Assembly (NCBI GenBank): GCA_041397525.1
Contig: JAWKWL010000004.1
Coordinates: forward strand, 62,001-126,000
DNA from: BOKV01 sp041397525
GTDB lineage: Bacteria; Pseudomonadota; Alphaproteobacteria; Rhizobiales; Rhizobiaceae
Reading direction: 5' to 3'
DNA: 64,000 bases
Of this stretch, positions 8,795-18,233 are shown in pieces. The position numbers and the translations under genes are program-made. Below the pieces are notes generated by a model. That model saw nothing but the letters and a program-made list of their open reading frames with translations. It was not told where the DNA came from and searched no databases. Position 1 is the stretch's first letter; each line of letters begins with the position of its first letter.

Positions 8795-9760
8795 ATGCTG
8801 CAAGTTCTCAATCTCGTTGTTCCGCTGTTTGGACTTGTGTTCCTAGGCTTCGTAGCTGGCAAGCTCGCAAAGATTCCCATCGAGGGGCTTGCCTGGCTGA
8901 ATTTCCTGGTGGTCTATGTCGCGCTGCCTGCGTTGTTCTTCAGGCTTCTGTCGAAGACACCGCTCAATGAATTTGCCAATATCGGCTTTATAGCGGGAAC
9001 GACTTTCGCGACGCTGCTGATCTTCTGCATCACGTTTTTTCTGGCGGGGTTGCGAAATGGTGGCAATGTCGGCGAGGCGACGATCCAGGGTTTTGCCGGA
9101 GCCTATGGCAATATCGGCTATATGGGCCCGCCGCTGGCGATAGCGGCATTTGGGCCGGAAGCTGGCGTGCCGGTGGCGCTGATCTTCTGTTTCGACAATT
9201 CGCTGCATTTCACGCTTGCGCCGCTGTTGATGGCGTTTCATTCCGATGAACGTGCGGGTGCCAGCCAACTTGCAGGTGCGATCCTGCGCAAGATTTTCAC
9301 CCACCCCTTCATTCTGGCAACGATTTTCGGCGTTGCTGCAGCTGCCTTGCGGTTGCAGCCGCCTGACGCGATCGACAAATTGCTGGAAGTGCTGGCAGCT
9401 GGTGCTGCGCCTTGTGCGCTGTTTGCGATGGGGGTGACGGCGGCTTTGCGACCGCTCAAACGTGTGCCGGTGGAACTGGCCTATCTGATCCCGATCAAGC
9501 TCATCCTGCATCCGCTCTTGCTTCTCGTGATCGTGTCACAGGTTACGCATGGCGTGCCAATTGTCTGGATCGAAGTGGCGGTTCTGCTTGCTGCATTGCC
9601 GAGTGCCACCAATGTATTTGTGATTGCCCAGCAATATGGCGTCTGGCAGGAGCGTGCATCGAGTGCGGTGGTTGTTAGCACCGTTCTGGCCGTTTTCACG
9701 GTAACTGCTTACATCTATCTTGCAAAACAGGGTTATCTGGCTGCCTTCCTTGCCGGTTGA
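8795..9760 (+). CDS. AEC-family (auxin efflux carrier-like) transporter
   Basis: About 321 residues with roughly ten hydrophobic segments and the AEC/BART-superfamily layout: N-terminal LNLVVPLFGLVFLGFVAGKL, a central AYGNIGYMGPPLA repeat core, and C-terminal LPSATNVFVIAQQY. Members export or exchange organic anions such as malonate, malate or lactate; the substrate cannot be told here. ATG 8795 is preferred over an upstream TTG (8750) because it begins right at the first membrane helix. Its 3' end overlaps the convergent ubiH-like gene by 28 bp. Confidence 0.88.
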   Translation: MLQVLNLVVPLFGLVFLGFVAGKLAKIPIEGLAWLNFLVVYVALPALFFRLLSKTPLNEFANIGFIAGTTFATLLIFCITFFLAGLRNGGNVGEATIQGFAGAYGNIGYMGPPLAIAAFGPEAGVPVALIFCFDNSLHFTLAPLLMAFHSDERAGASQLAGAILRKIFTHPFILATIFGVAAAALRLQPPDAIDKLLEVLAAGAAPCALFAMGVTAALRPLKRVPVELAYLIPIKLILHPLLLLVIVSQVTHGVPIVWIEVAVLLAALPSATNVFVIAQQYGVWQERASSAVVVSTVLAVFTVTAYIYLAKQGYLAAFLAG

Positions 9761-10980
9761 GTGCCGGACCCTCCATTTGGCAAATTCTCACGCAGCTTCT
9801 GCGACAAGTGGTCGAAAGCAGCGCCCGGGCTGACCCCTTCGCGCATCATCATCCGTCGCAGCGGTGAAATTGTACCGAGGGTATAAAGGCCGAGGCTGCG
9901 AACAATCTGGACCGGCAGGAAATCCGAGAGCAGCGAACGGTTGAAGATATCAATCGAGGCGGTTCGCATGGCAATGTCGGCTGTGCGGCGGCGGTGGAAT
10001 AGGTCACCGATCGTTGTGAGATTTGCAGGCGTTTGGCGGGACAGCTCCACCAACAGTTCGATGTCGCGGATACCGAGGTTGAAGCCCTGAGCGCCAATGG
10101 GTGGCACAACATGTGCAGCTTCGCCGATCAGTGCCAGCGGTCCCTGGCCGAAGCGCGTTGCGGTCATTCCTGACAAGGGCCATGTCTGGATGGCCGAGGT
10201 GATGGTGACCTTGCCCAGCAATGATTGCATTCTGTCTTCAATCATGCGGTTGAGGGTTTCGACCGGTGTTGCAGCAATCGCTTTTGCGAATTCCGGTTTT
10301 TCCACCCAGACCAGGCTTGATTTTCCCCGACCCAGCGGAACCAGGGTGAACGGCCCGGTCGGTGTGTGGAACTCCGTGCTGGTATTGTTGTGATCAAGGC
10401 TGTGCTCGAAATCGCAGACAATGGCTGTCTGTGGATAGGTCCATTCTCGTACACCAATGCCAGCGGACTGGCGAATTTTCGAGTGACGACCGTCAGCACC
10501 GATGACGAGACCGCAGTCGAGCATATCGCCACTGTCGAGTGTGAGGGTTGCCCTGTCTGGTTGGAGAGCGGCAGAACTGACGCTTGCCTCAATGAAGCGG
10601 ACTTTGCCGGTTGCAATGCAAGTCTCGGCAAGTGCCTTTGTCATTACAGCATTGGAGATGTTGTAGCCGAAGGCTGGCAAGCCGATTTCGCTGGAGCGGA
10701 AATCAACCTGTGGCGCACGGATCAACCGGTTGGTGGCATCGATGATCCGCATGGTTGACAGGCCAGCGGCCTTGTCGGCCACTTTCTTCCACACGCCAAG
10801 TTCATCCAGAAATGCAACTGAGCCGGCCAGCATCGCGGTGGTCCGGCGGTCCTCAAATTGCGGTTTTGGAGCGATTACAACGACAGATGTCGTTGGTCCA
10901 GATTCAAGACGGGCCATGGCTAGTGCCGCAGTCAGACCGGCAAGTCCGCTTCCTGCAATGGCAATGGTGTTGTCGCTCAT
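9733..10980 (-). CDS. UbiH/UbiF/COQ6-family FAD-dependent ubiquinone hydroxylase
   Basis: 415-residue flavoprotein monooxygenase. The N-terminal dinucleotide-binding motif is AGSGLAGLTAALAMAR (GxGxxG, residues 10-15). The conserved GADGRHSKIR (DG motif) is near residue 160 and the second FAD motif GPLALIGEAAHVVPPIGAQG near residue 280. Family members hydroxylate the aromatic ring of ubiquinone precursors at the membrane. Alphaproteobacteria use several paralogues (UbiH, UbiF, UbiL) with different positional specificity, so the exact reaction is not assigned. No operon partner is evident. Confidence 0.88.
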   Translation of the reverse strand: MSDNTIAIAGSGLAGLTAALAMARLESGPTTSVVVIAPKPQFEDRRTTAMLAGSVAFLDELGVWKKVADKAAGLSTMRIIDATNRLIRAPQVDFRSSEIGLPAFGYNISNAVMTKALAETCIATGKVRFIEASVSSAALQPDRATLTLDSGDMLDCGLVIGADGRHSKIRQSAGIGVREWTYPQTAIVCDFEHSLDHNNTSTEFHTPTGPFTLVPLGRGKSSLVWVEKPEFAKAIAATPVETLNRMIEDRMQSLLGKVTITSAIQTWPLSGMTATRFGQGPLALIGEAAHVVPPIGAQGFNLGIRDIELLVELSRQTPANLTTIGDLFHRRRTADIAMRTASIDIFNRSLLSDFLPVQIVRSLGLYTLGTISPLRRMMMREGVSPGAAFDHLSQKLRENLPNGGSGTQPARKAAR

Positions 10981-11143
10981 GGACTCGTCTCCTGTTCAGC
11001 GAAGAAACTAGTCCCTGTAACAGGATTGCGAAAGGCCCTGCGGCATTGCGCGCCAAATCCGGGAATGCGATGCCAAGAGCGGGCAATCGCGTTATGGTTT
11101 CAAATGGCGAGTTATCCCCAGACGCGAGCGCGTGCTTGTGTTG

Positions 11144-11170
11144 GTGTCAGGCAAATGTCAAAAAGACATT
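11144..11170 (+). promoter_or_regulatory. Pho-box-like direct repeat and adjoining dyad upstream of pcs
   Basis: GTGTCAG-GCAA-ATGTCAA places two TGTCA cores 11 bp apart, the PhoB-site geometry (consensus CTGTCAT N4 CTGTCAT), 71 bp upstream of the pcs start. It overlaps a perfect dyad AATGTC-A5-GACATT at 11154-11170. The half-sites lack the final T of the consensus, so the call is tentative. Confidence 0.4.
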
Positions 11171-11231
11171 ACAGAGCGCAACGTCCTGGCAAAGTTGGCA
11201 CTGGGCGACACTGGATTGGGAGGGTGGGTAG

Positions 11232-11936
11232 TTGTTCGGTATTTCCAAATCCGCGCTGTGGGCGTTTGGCGTACACATACTGACCGCGTCCGGCGCGTTC
11301 TTTGCATTCCTGTCGATTGTTGCAACGGCTGAAAAGGACTTCACCAAAGCATTCCTGTGGCTCGGTGTTGCGCTCGCGGTCGACGGCGTAGACGGCCCGC
11401 TCGCACGCAAGCTTGAGGTGAAGAAATGGTGGCCGTTCTGGTCCGGTGACATGCTCGACGCGGTAATCGACTATGTGACCTATGTGATGATCCCTGCATT
11501 CATTCTCTATCAAAGCGGGTTGATGGGAAAATATTTCTCGTTCACGGCCGCAGCCATCATCGTCATTACCAGCGCCATCTATTATGCCGATACCCGCATG
11601 AAGACCGAGGATTACGGTTTCAAGGGCTTCCCCGTGTGCTGGAACATGGTGGTGTTCACGCTATTTATCGTGTCGCCTTCCGAAATCCTGTCTTTTGTTT
11701 TCGTCTGCGTCGCTGCAGTGCTGACTTTCGTGCCGGTAATTTTCGTGCACCCGGTCCGGGTCAAGGTATTGAGGGAACTGACATTGACGGTGTTTGCCGT
11801 TTGGGGGGCAGGCGGGCTGGTCGCGCTCTATTACGAACTTGATGCTCCACACTGGGTTGATGTGATCATCACCGGTTCGGGCTTGTACCTGTTCTCGATC
11901 GGCTTCATCCTGCAGTTGACGGGAAGGCTGCGCTAG
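11232..11936 (+). CDS. pcs: Phosphatidylcholine synthase
   Basis: 234-residue integral membrane enzyme that condenses choline with CDP-diacylglycerol to phosphatidylcholine, as in Sinorhizobium and Brucella. The CDP-alcohol phosphotransferase motif is visible at about residues 52-83 as DGPLAR, a spacer, then GDMLDAVID (DG-x2-AR...G-x3-D-x3-D, with the longer spacer typical of Pcs). About eight membrane segments follow. The start is TTG 11232, the first codon after an in-frame TAG, preceded by a strong GGGAGGG site; no in-frame ATG lies near the amino end. Confidence 0.93.
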   Translation: MFGISKSALWAFGVHILTASGAFFAFLSIVATAEKDFTKAFLWLGVALAVDGVDGPLARKLEVKKWWPFWSGDMLDAVIDYVTYVMIPAFILYQSGLMGKYFSFTAAAIIVITSAIYYADTRMKTEDYGFKGFPVCWNMVVFTLFIVSPSEILSFVFVCVAAVLTFVPVIFVHPVRVKVLRELTLTVFAVWGAGGLVALYYELDAPHWVDVIITGSGLYLFSIGFILQLTGRLR

Positions 11937-12021
11937 AACCAAATTTCGCGAAATCTGTGCGAAAAATTCAGGTTTTCCGATTTTTTTGCTGTTTTTTTGT
12001 CGTTTATGAAAACTATGGGCT

Positions 12022-12040
12022 GGATTTTTAGAAAAAATCC
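12022..12040 (+). repeat. Hairpin in the leader of the BMP-type ABC operon
   Basis: GGATTTTT-AGA-AAAAATCC is a perfect 8-bp stem with a three-base loop, 83 nt upstream of the first transporter gene in an AT-rich 186-bp leader. It could be a weak terminator for pcs or a leader element. No known riboswitch consensus was recognised. Confidence 0.4.
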
Positions 12041-12122
12041 GTTCTCATTGGCCCGTCACGAAATTCAGGAAGCCACTCATCCCCATGCAAGCAGGCAGCA
12101 ATACCCCAACGGAGGCAATCAA

Positions 12123-13688
12123 ATGAAGCCGATGCTGGAGGTTCGCAACATCGTCAAGACATTTGGCGCGCTCAAGGCCAATGACAATGTCAGTCTTAAA
12201 GTCGGGGAAGGGGAAATACACGCACTGCTCGGCGAGAATGGCGCTGGCAAGTCCACGCTGGTCAAGATGCTTTACGGGTCGCTGCAACCTGATTCAGGCG
12301 AAATCATCTGGCGCGGCCAACCCGTCACGATAGCCAGTCCGTCAGCGGCCCGCCGCACCGGGATCGGCATGGTGTTCCAGCATTTCTCGCTGTTTGATTC
12401 CCTTTCGGTTGCCGACAATATCGTGCTGTCGCTGGATCGTGAATTTGCCAAGGGCGACATCGCTGAGCGAGCACGGGAACTCTCGGCCAATTACGGATTG
12501 CCGCTCAATCCGCATTCCATGGTCGGCGATCTTTCCGTGGGGGAGCGCCAGCGCGTCGAGATCGTGCGCTGCCTGTTGCAGGAGCCCGCGCTCATCATCC
12601 TGGATGAACCGACCTCGGTACTGACACCACAGGAAGCGGACAATCTGTTTGTCACGCTGGAGCGGCTGAAATCCGAGGGTACTTCCATCCTGTATATCAG
12701 CCACAGGCTTGATGAGGTGAAGCGGCTTTGCGACCATGCTACCATCCTTCGTCACGGCAAGGTTGTCGGCGAGTGCGATCCGCGCAAGGAAACGGCGGCA
12801 TCGCTCGCCAATTTGATGGTCGGCTCGGATGTAGCCGGAATTGCGCGTGATGAAGGCAAGAAGGGCGGCGAGGTGTTGCTTGAGGTGAAGGATGCCAATC
12901 TTCCTGCTGCAACACCCTTTGCAGTTGCGTTGAGAAATGTACGACTGAAGGTCCATGCCGGTGAAGTGGTCGGCATTGCGGGCGTGGCTGGAAACGGGCA
13001 AAGCGAATTCTTCAGGATGGTTTCCGGCGAGGAGACGCTATCGGACCGCGACAGCATTTTGCAACGCGGACAGCCGGTTGCGCATCTCGGCATCAATGAG
13101 AGGCGCAGGCTGGGTGCGGCTTTCGTGCCCGAAGAGCGGCTGGGCCATGGAGCCGTACCCGCAATGTCTCTAGCGGAGAACATGCTTCTGGCGCGCCACA
13201 GTTCGGACAGCGCTGCATTCCAGAAGTTTGGCTTGCTTGGAATCTTGCGCCAAGACGTGGCGCTAGATGCGACCAAGCGGGTTTGCGCTGCAATGGATGT
13301 GCGCAAGAGCACGGAGAACCCCGCAGCGGGATCCCTTTCCGGCGGCAATCTGCAGAAATTCATCATGGGTCGGGAACTTGACCGCCAGCCCTCGATCATG
13401 GTGGTGAACCAGCCAACATGGGGCGTTGATGCAGGGGCTGCCGCGCGCATTCGCCAGGCGCTGATCGATCTGGCCAAATCCGGCTCTGCGGTTCTGGTGA
13501 TCTCGCAGGATCTGGATGAAATCTTCGAGATATCCGACAGCATCGTTGTCATGCATGACGGGGAGATATCCGAGCCATTGCCGATAGCAGAAGCTACCCT
13601 TGAAAAGGTCGGGTTGCTGATGGGTGGGGCCAATCCCGGACATCATTCGCCATTGATTGAAACCCATACCGGCGATGGAGCAGCATGA
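12123..13688 (+). CDS. Nucleoside-type ABC transporter ATPase with two ABC domains (YufO/NupO-like)
   Basis: 521 residues with two tandem ABC cassettes. Domain 1 has Walker A GENGAGKST (about residues 38-46) and signature LSVGERQRVEI. Domain 2 has a degenerate P-loop AGVAGNGQSEF and signature LSGGNLQKFIMGREL. This duplicated layout is typical of BMP/PnrA-linked nucleoside importers and of RbsA/MglA. ATG 12123 is preceded by GGAGG; the frame is open further upstream without homology. It overlaps the next gene by 4 bp (ATGA), so the four genes form one operon: ATPase, two permeases, binding protein. Confidence 0.93.
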   Translation: MKPMLEVRNIVKTFGALKANDNVSLKVGEGEIHALLGENGAGKSTLVKMLYGSLQPDSGEIIWRGQPVTIASPSAARRTGIGMVFQHFSLFDSLSVADNIVLSLDREFAKGDIAERARELSANYGLPLNPHSMVGDLSVGERQRVEIVRCLLQEPALIILDEPTSVLTPQEADNLFVTLERLKSEGTSILYISHRLDEVKRLCDHATILRHGKVVGECDPRKETAASLANLMVGSDVAGIARDEGKKGGEVLLEVKDANLPAATPFAVALRNVRLKVHAGEVVGIAGVAGNGQSEFFRMVSGEETLSDRDSILQRGQPVAHLGINERRRLGAAFVPEERLGHGAVPAMSLAENMLLARHSSDSAAFQKFGLLGILRQDVALDATKRVCAAMDVRKSTENPAAGSLSGGNLQKFIMGRELDRQPSIMVVNQPTWGVDAGAAARIRQALIDLAKSGSAVLVISQDLDEIFEISDSIVVMHDGEISEPLPIAEATLEKVGLLMGGANPGHHSPLIETHTGDGAA

Positions 13689-14776
13689 TGCGGATCGAAC
13701 TTGTAAAACGCCCGCAGCAATCGCGCTTTTTCATGGTGGTTTCGCCACTGATCGCGCTTGGCTTGACGGTACTGGTCGGAGCAATCCTGTTCTGGTTGCT
13801 AGGCAAACCGCCGCTGAAAGCGCTTTACATCTATTTCATCGAGCCGCTGAGCGAAGTCTGGTCGCTGCATGAACTGGCGATCAAGGCCGGCCCGCTGATA
13901 CTAATCGCGGTCGGGCTTTCGGTCTGCTATCGCTCGAATAACTGGAATATCGGTGCCGAAGGCCAGTTCATTGCCGGCGGTATCCTTGGCTCTGCGTTGC
14001 CGATCCTGTTCCCGGCATTCCAGAATTTCGCGACACTGCCGCTGATGCTGGCGCTTGGCATGATTGGCGGGGCGCTTTTCGGCGCCATTCCAGCGTTCTT
14101 GAAAGTGCGATTCAACGCCAACGAAATCCTGACGAGCCTGATGCTGGTCTATGTCGCGCAACTGTTTCTTGACTGGCTTGTCAGAGGTGTGTGGCGTGAT
14201 CCACAGGGATACGCCTTTCCAGGTTCAATCCGGTTTTCGCCGGCGGCAACAATTCCCGAAATCGCTCCATCGCAGGGCGGCGCACATTATGGTTTCGTGC
14301 TTGCGATCCTCGCGGCAATCGTGATCTGGTTTTTCCTGGGCAAGACACTGAAGGGTTTTGAAGTGCGGGTGCTTGGCCTGAGCCCAAGGGCAGGGCGGTT
14401 CGCCGGCTTTTCTTCGTCAGGCATGGTGTTCTTCTCGTTCATGCTGTCAGGCGCATTGGCCGGACTTGCCGGAATTGCCGAAGTTTCTGGTGCCATCGGG
14501 CAGTTGCGCGAAACGATCTCGCCCGGCTACGGCTTTACCGCGATCATTGTCGCCTTTCTCGGGCGGCTCAATCCGATTGGTGCGATCGTTGCGGGCCTGA
14601 TCCTGGCCCTGACCTATCTTGGCGGGGAATCTGCCCAGATGTCATTGGGCATATCTGACAAGGTGGCGCGTGTTTTCCAGGGAATGTTGCTGTTCTTCGT
14701 GCTTGGCTGTGACACATTAATCCAGTACCGAATCCGCCTCGTAGGCAGTGGGTTGCGAGCCGAGGGGGCACATTGA
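13685..14776 (+). CDS. Nucleoside-type ABC transporter permease (YufP/NupP-like)
   Basis: 363-residue inner-membrane permease of the BPD_transp_2 family, with about ten hydrophobic segments. Signature stretches include NNWNIGAEGQFIAGGI near residue 83 and GYGFTAIIVAFLGRLNPIGA near residue 280. It pairs with the smaller permease downstream to form the channel. It starts on ATG 13685, inside the ATPase stop (ATGA overlap). The substrate is inferred from family and neighbours to be a purine nucleoside or related compound. Confidence 0.92.
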   Translation: MMRIELVKRPQQSRFFMVVSPLIALGLTVLVGAILFWLLGKPPLKALYIYFIEPLSEVWSLHELAIKAGPLILIAVGLSVCYRSNNWNIGAEGQFIAGGILGSALPILFPAFQNFATLPLMLALGMIGGALFGAIPAFLKVRFNANEILTSLMLVYVAQLFLDWLVRGVWRDPQGYAFPGSIRFSPAATIPEIAPSQGGAHYGFVLAILAAIVIWFFLGKTLKGFEVRVLGLSPRAGRFAGFSSSGMVFFSFMLSGALAGLAGIAEVSGAIGQLRETISPGYGFTAIIVAFLGRLNPIGAIVAGLILALTYLGGESAQMSLGISDKVARVFQGMLLFFVLGCDTLIQYRIRLVGSGLRAEGAH

Positions 14777-15696
14777 TGGAAATCTTCCAGAACATATTGC
14801 TGACGATTGCGACTGCTGCCACACCGCTGCTCATAGCCGCGATTGGAGAACTGGTGGTCGAGCGTTCCGGTGTGCTCAATCTTGGTGTCGAGGGCATGAT
14901 GGTGATGGGCGCGGTATCCGGTTTTGCCGTCGCCGTCTCAACCGGCAATCCGTGGCTTGGCGTGCTGGCGGCAATCATAGTCGGGGCGCTGTTTTCGTTG
15001 CTTTTTGCCTTTTTGGTGCTGACGGTTGCAACCAACCAGGTGGCAACAGGGTTGTCACTGACGCTGCTCGGCCTCGGGCTTTCGGGCATGGTGGGGGAAA
15101 GCTTTGTGGGATCGGCTGGTGTCAAACTGCCAAGCCTGTATATCCCGGGACTGACAGATCTGCCGCTGGTGGGCAGGCTGCTGTTCGGGCAGGACCCGCT
15201 GTTCTATGTTTCCATCGCGCTTGTGATCGGCGTCATGTGGTTCCTGTTCAAGGTCAGGGCCGGGCTTACATTGCGCTCGATTGGTGACAATCATGATTCA
15301 GCGCATTCGCTGGGCATTCCGGTGATCCGCTACCGCTATCTTGCTGTCATGTTTGGAGGCGCTTGCGCCGGGCTTGCCGGTGCGCATCTGTCGCTTGTCT
15401 ACACGCCGCAATGGGTGGAGAACATGACTGCAGGCAGGGGCTGGATAGCGCTTGCGCTTGTGGTGTTTGCATCATGGCGGCCGTGGCGGGTCCTGGCCGG
15501 GGCCTATCTGTTCGGGGCAGTCACCATCGGGCAGTTGCATGCGCAGGCACTTGGCTTCGGCATTCCTTCGCAGCTACTTTCTTCGCTGCCCTATCTGGCA
15601 ACCATCGTGGTTCTGGTATTAATCTCCTCGAACCGCAGGCTAACCATGATAAATACACCGGCCTGCCTGGGTCGGCCGTTTGTGCCGGATCGCTAG
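14776..15696 (+). CDS. Nucleoside-type ABC transporter permease (YufQ/NupQ-like)
   Basis: 306-residue partner permease of the same family, with a GELVVERSGVLNLGVEGMMVMGA block near residues 25-45 that is characteristic of BMP-linked permeases. ATG 14776 overlaps the preceding TGA by one base (TGATG), indicating coupling. A TTG one codon earlier is possible. Hydrophobic segments extend to the C-terminal LPYLATIVVLVLISSN. Confidence 0.92.
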   Translation: MEIFQNILLTIATAATPLLIAAIGELVVERSGVLNLGVEGMMVMGAVSGFAVAVSTGNPWLGVLAAIIVGALFSLLFAFLVLTVATNQVATGLSLTLLGLGLSGMVGESFVGSAGVKLPSLYIPGLTDLPLVGRLLFGQDPLFYVSIALVIGVMWFLFKVRAGLTLRSIGDNHDSAHSLGIPVIRYRYLAVMFGGACAGLAGAHLSLVYTPQWVENMTAGRGWIALALVVFASWRPWRVLAGAYLFGAVTIGQLHAQALGFGIPSQLLSSLPYLATIVVLVLISSNRRLTMINTPACLGRPFVPDR

Positions 15697-15791
15697 GCAG
15701 GAAGGATAATCAAGACGGGAAAGCCGGAAAACCGGCAAGACCAAAACCATCGGGTCATCAATGGCCCAAAATCAGGAGAAAAGGTAATACC

Positions 15792-16865
15792 ATGAAGAAA
15801 TCAATCATTGCCGCCATGGCGGCAGCACTGGCGCTTTCGGTTGCAAGCGTCGGTCACGCCGAGGACAAGTTCAAGGCTTGCTTCGTCTATGTTGGTTCCA
15901 AGACTGATGGTGGCTGGACACAGGCGCATGACGTTGGCCGCCAGATGGTCGACAAGGAGCTGGGCGACAAGGTCGAGACAGTGTTCGTTGAAAACACGCC
16001 CGAAGGCCCTGACGCCGAGCGCGCCATCGAGCGTTTTGCCCGTTCCGGCTGCGGCATCATCTTCACCACATCATTCGGCTTCATGGATCCGACGCTCGCC
16101 GTTGCCGCGAAATTCCCGGACGTGAAATTCGAACATGCCACCGGCTTCAAGACCGCTCCGAACGTGACCACCTACAATTCGCGTTTCTATGAAGGCCGTT
16201 ACATCATCGGCCAGATTGCCGGCAAGGTGTCGAAGACCGGTGTTGCAGGCTACATCGCATCCTTCCCGATTGCGGAAGTTGTCATGGGTATCAACGGCTT
16301 CCTGCAGGGTGCGCGTTCTGTCAATCCGGATTTCAAGCTGAAGGTCGTGTGGGTCAACACCTGGTTCGATGCCGGCAAGGAAGCCGACGCCGCCAAGGCG
16401 CTGATTGACCAGGGCGTCGACATCCTGACCCAGCATACCGACTCGACCGGACCGATGCAGGTTGCAGAAGAGCGTGGCATTCAGGCTTTCGGCCAGGCAT
16501 TTGACCAGATCCAGGCGGGACCAAAGGCACAGCTCAGCGCGATCACCGACACCTGGGGTCCGTATTATGTCAAGCGTATCAAGATGGCGATGGACGGCAC
16601 CTGGAAGGGTGGCGAATCATCATGGGACGGCCTCAAGGACGGCATCCTTGCCATGGCGCCCTATACCAACATGCCAGACGACGTGAAGGCGATGGCGGAA
16701 AAGACCGAAGCCGCGATCAAGGACGGCTCGCTGCATCCCTTTACCGGACCGATCAAGAAACAGGACGGCAGCGAATGGTTGAAAGCAGGCGAAGTGTCTG
16801 ATGACGGCACATTGCTCGGCATGAACTTCTATGTCGAAGGCGTTGACGACAAGCTGCCGCAATAA
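15792..16865 (+). CDS. BMP/PnrA-family substrate-binding protein
   Basis: 357 residues with a signal peptide (MKKSIIAAMAAALALSVASV, cleavage near GHA-ED); there is no lipobox cysteine. The mature domain has the BMP pattern: KACFVYVGSKTDGGWTQAHD, then NTPEGPDAERAIERFARSGC, then PNVTTYNSRFYEGRYIIGQIAG. In PnrA/BmpA homologues this fold binds purine nucleosides. A 95-bp gap with an AGGAGAAAAGG stretch separates it from the permeases. It is placed last in the operon, with its own terminator at 16891. Confidence 0.92.
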   Translation: MKKSIIAAMAAALALSVASVGHAEDKFKACFVYVGSKTDGGWTQAHDVGRQMVDKELGDKVETVFVENTPEGPDAERAIERFARSGCGIIFTTSFGFMDPTLAVAAKFPDVKFEHATGFKTAPNVTTYNSRFYEGRYIIGQIAGKVSKTGVAGYIASFPIAEVVMGINGFLQGARSVNPDFKLKVVWVNTWFDAGKEADAAKALIDQGVDILTQHTDSTGPMQVAEERGIQAFGQAFDQIQAGPKAQLSAITDTWGPYYVKRIKMAMDGTWKGGESSWDGLKDGILAMAPYTNMPDDVKAMAEKTEAAIKDGSLHPFTGPIKKQDGSEWLKAGEVSDDGTLLGMNFYVEGVDDKLPQ

Positions 16866-16890
16866 GTTGTGGGTCCAGTTGCACAATTCC

Positions 16891-16920
16891 AAAGGGCGGC
16901 CTTCGGGTCGCCCTTTTTTC
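16891..16920. terminator. Rho-independent terminator after the BMP-type operon
   Basis: AAAGGGCG-GCCTTCGGGT-CGCCCTTTTTT: a GC-rich stem followed by T6 on the plus strand, with A3 on the other side. It sits exactly between the binding-protein gene and convergent rimO and could serve both. Confidence 0.92.
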
Positions 16921-18233
16921 TATCCTGCCATGCCATGCAGATCGTAGGCGTCGGAAGCGGTGATCTTCACCGTCACCACATCCCCCAGGCGCAGTGGGCG
17001 ACGCGAAGTGACATGCACCACGCCGTCAATCTCAGGCGCATCATATTTGGTACGACCGACCGCGTTGAGACCATCTACCTTGTCGATGATGACAGGAAGG
17101 CGCTTGCCGACGCGCCTCTTCAGGCGGCTTGCTGATATTTTCTGCTGGTGCTCCATGAAGCGTTTCCAGCGGATTTCCTTCATTTCATCGGGTACCTGTT
17201 CAAGGCCGAGATCGTTGGACGCCGCGCCCTTTACCGGCTCGTATTTGAAGCAACCCGCCCTATCAATCTGCGCGGTATCAAGCCATTCAAGCAACTGCTC
17301 GAAGTCCTCATTGGTTTCGCCGGGAAAACCCGCAATGAAGGTCGAGCGCAAGGCGAGGTCAGGGCATATTTCTCGCCACCGCCTGATACGATCCAGCACC
17401 TTTTCCTGATTGGCCGGGCGGCGCATGTTCTTCAGGACCGCCGGGCTTGCATGCTGGAAAGGAATGTCGAGATAGGGCAGCACCTTGCCTTCTGCCATCA
17501 GTGCAATCACTTCATCAACATGCGGGTAGGGATAGACATAGTGCATGCGGACCCAGGCGCCCATGTCGCCAAGTTCGCGGGCAAGATCAAGGAAACGGGT
17601 TCGAACCGCGCGGTCCTTCCACATTTCTTCCCGGTATTTCACATCCTGGCCGTAGGCGCTGGTATCCTGCGAGATTACCAGAATTTCCCTTACTCCGGCA
17701 GCAACCAGCTTTTCAGCCTCGCGCAACACCTCATGCACAGGTCGCGAAACAAGATCGCCCCTGAGTGCCGGAATGATGCAGAAGGTGCAGCGGTTCGAGC
17801 AGCCCTCGGAAATCTTGAGATAGGCATAATGGCGTGGGGTCAGCCGGACGCCCTGTGGCGGAAGCAGGTCGATTTTCGGGTCATGAACGGGAGCCACGGC
17901 CTCGTGGACCGCGCCCATCACGCTTTCATAGGCCTGTGGTCCGGTGATCGCCAAAACGTTGGGGTGTTTTTCGCGAATGACGTCCGGTTCTGCGCCGAGG
18001 CAACCTGTTACAATAACCTTGCCGTTCTCGGCCATCGCCTCGCCAATTGCAGCAAGGGATTCATCACGCGCAGAATCAAGGAAACCGCAGGTATTCACGA
18101 TGACGAGGTCGGCTCCGTCATGCTTGCGCGAAATGTCATAGCCTTCCGCCCGCAACCGGGTGATGATGCGCTCGGAATCGACCAGCGCCTTGGGGCAGCC
18201 GAGGCTGACAAAACTGACTTTGGGATTGGCCAT
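16920..18233 (-). CDS. rimO: Ribosomal protein S12 methylthiotransferase RimO
   Basis: 437-residue radical-SAM enzyme that adds a methylthio group to the conserved aspartate of ribosomal protein S12. The N-terminal UPF0004 cluster cysteines are C13, C49 and C78. The radical-SAM motif SEGCSNRCTFCIIP supplies C145, C149 and C152. A C-terminal TRAM domain ends the protein. The start FVSLGCPKALVDSE is diagnostic for RimO rather than MiaB. It ends 1 bp from the terminator shared with the BMP operon. Confidence 0.96.
   Translation of the reverse strand: MANPKVSFVSLGCPKALVDSERIITRLRAEGYDISRKHDGADLVIVNTCGFLDSARDESLAAIGEAMAENGKVIVTGCLGAEPDVIREKHPNVLAITGPQAYESVMGAVHEAVAPVHDPKIDLLPPQGVRLTPRHYAYLKISEGCSNRCTFCIIPALRGDLVSRPVHEVLREAEKLVAAGVREILVISQDTSAYGQDVKYREEMWKDRAVRTRFLDLARELGDMGAWVRMHYVYPYPHVDEVIALMAEGKVLPYLDIPFQHASPAVLKNMRRPANQEKVLDRIRRWREICPDLALRSTFIAGFPGETNEDFEQLLEWLDTAQIDRAGCFKYEPVKGAASNDLGLEQVPDEMKEIRWKRFMEHQQKISASRLKRRVGKRLPVIIDKVDGLNAVGRTKYDAPEIDGVVHVTSRRPLRLGDVVTVKITASDAYDLHGMAG

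Noticed and set aside
11937..12122. Possible purine riboswitch in the leader of the nucleoside-type transporter
   Set aside because: No purine-riboswitch loop sequences were found; only a short AT hairpin is present.
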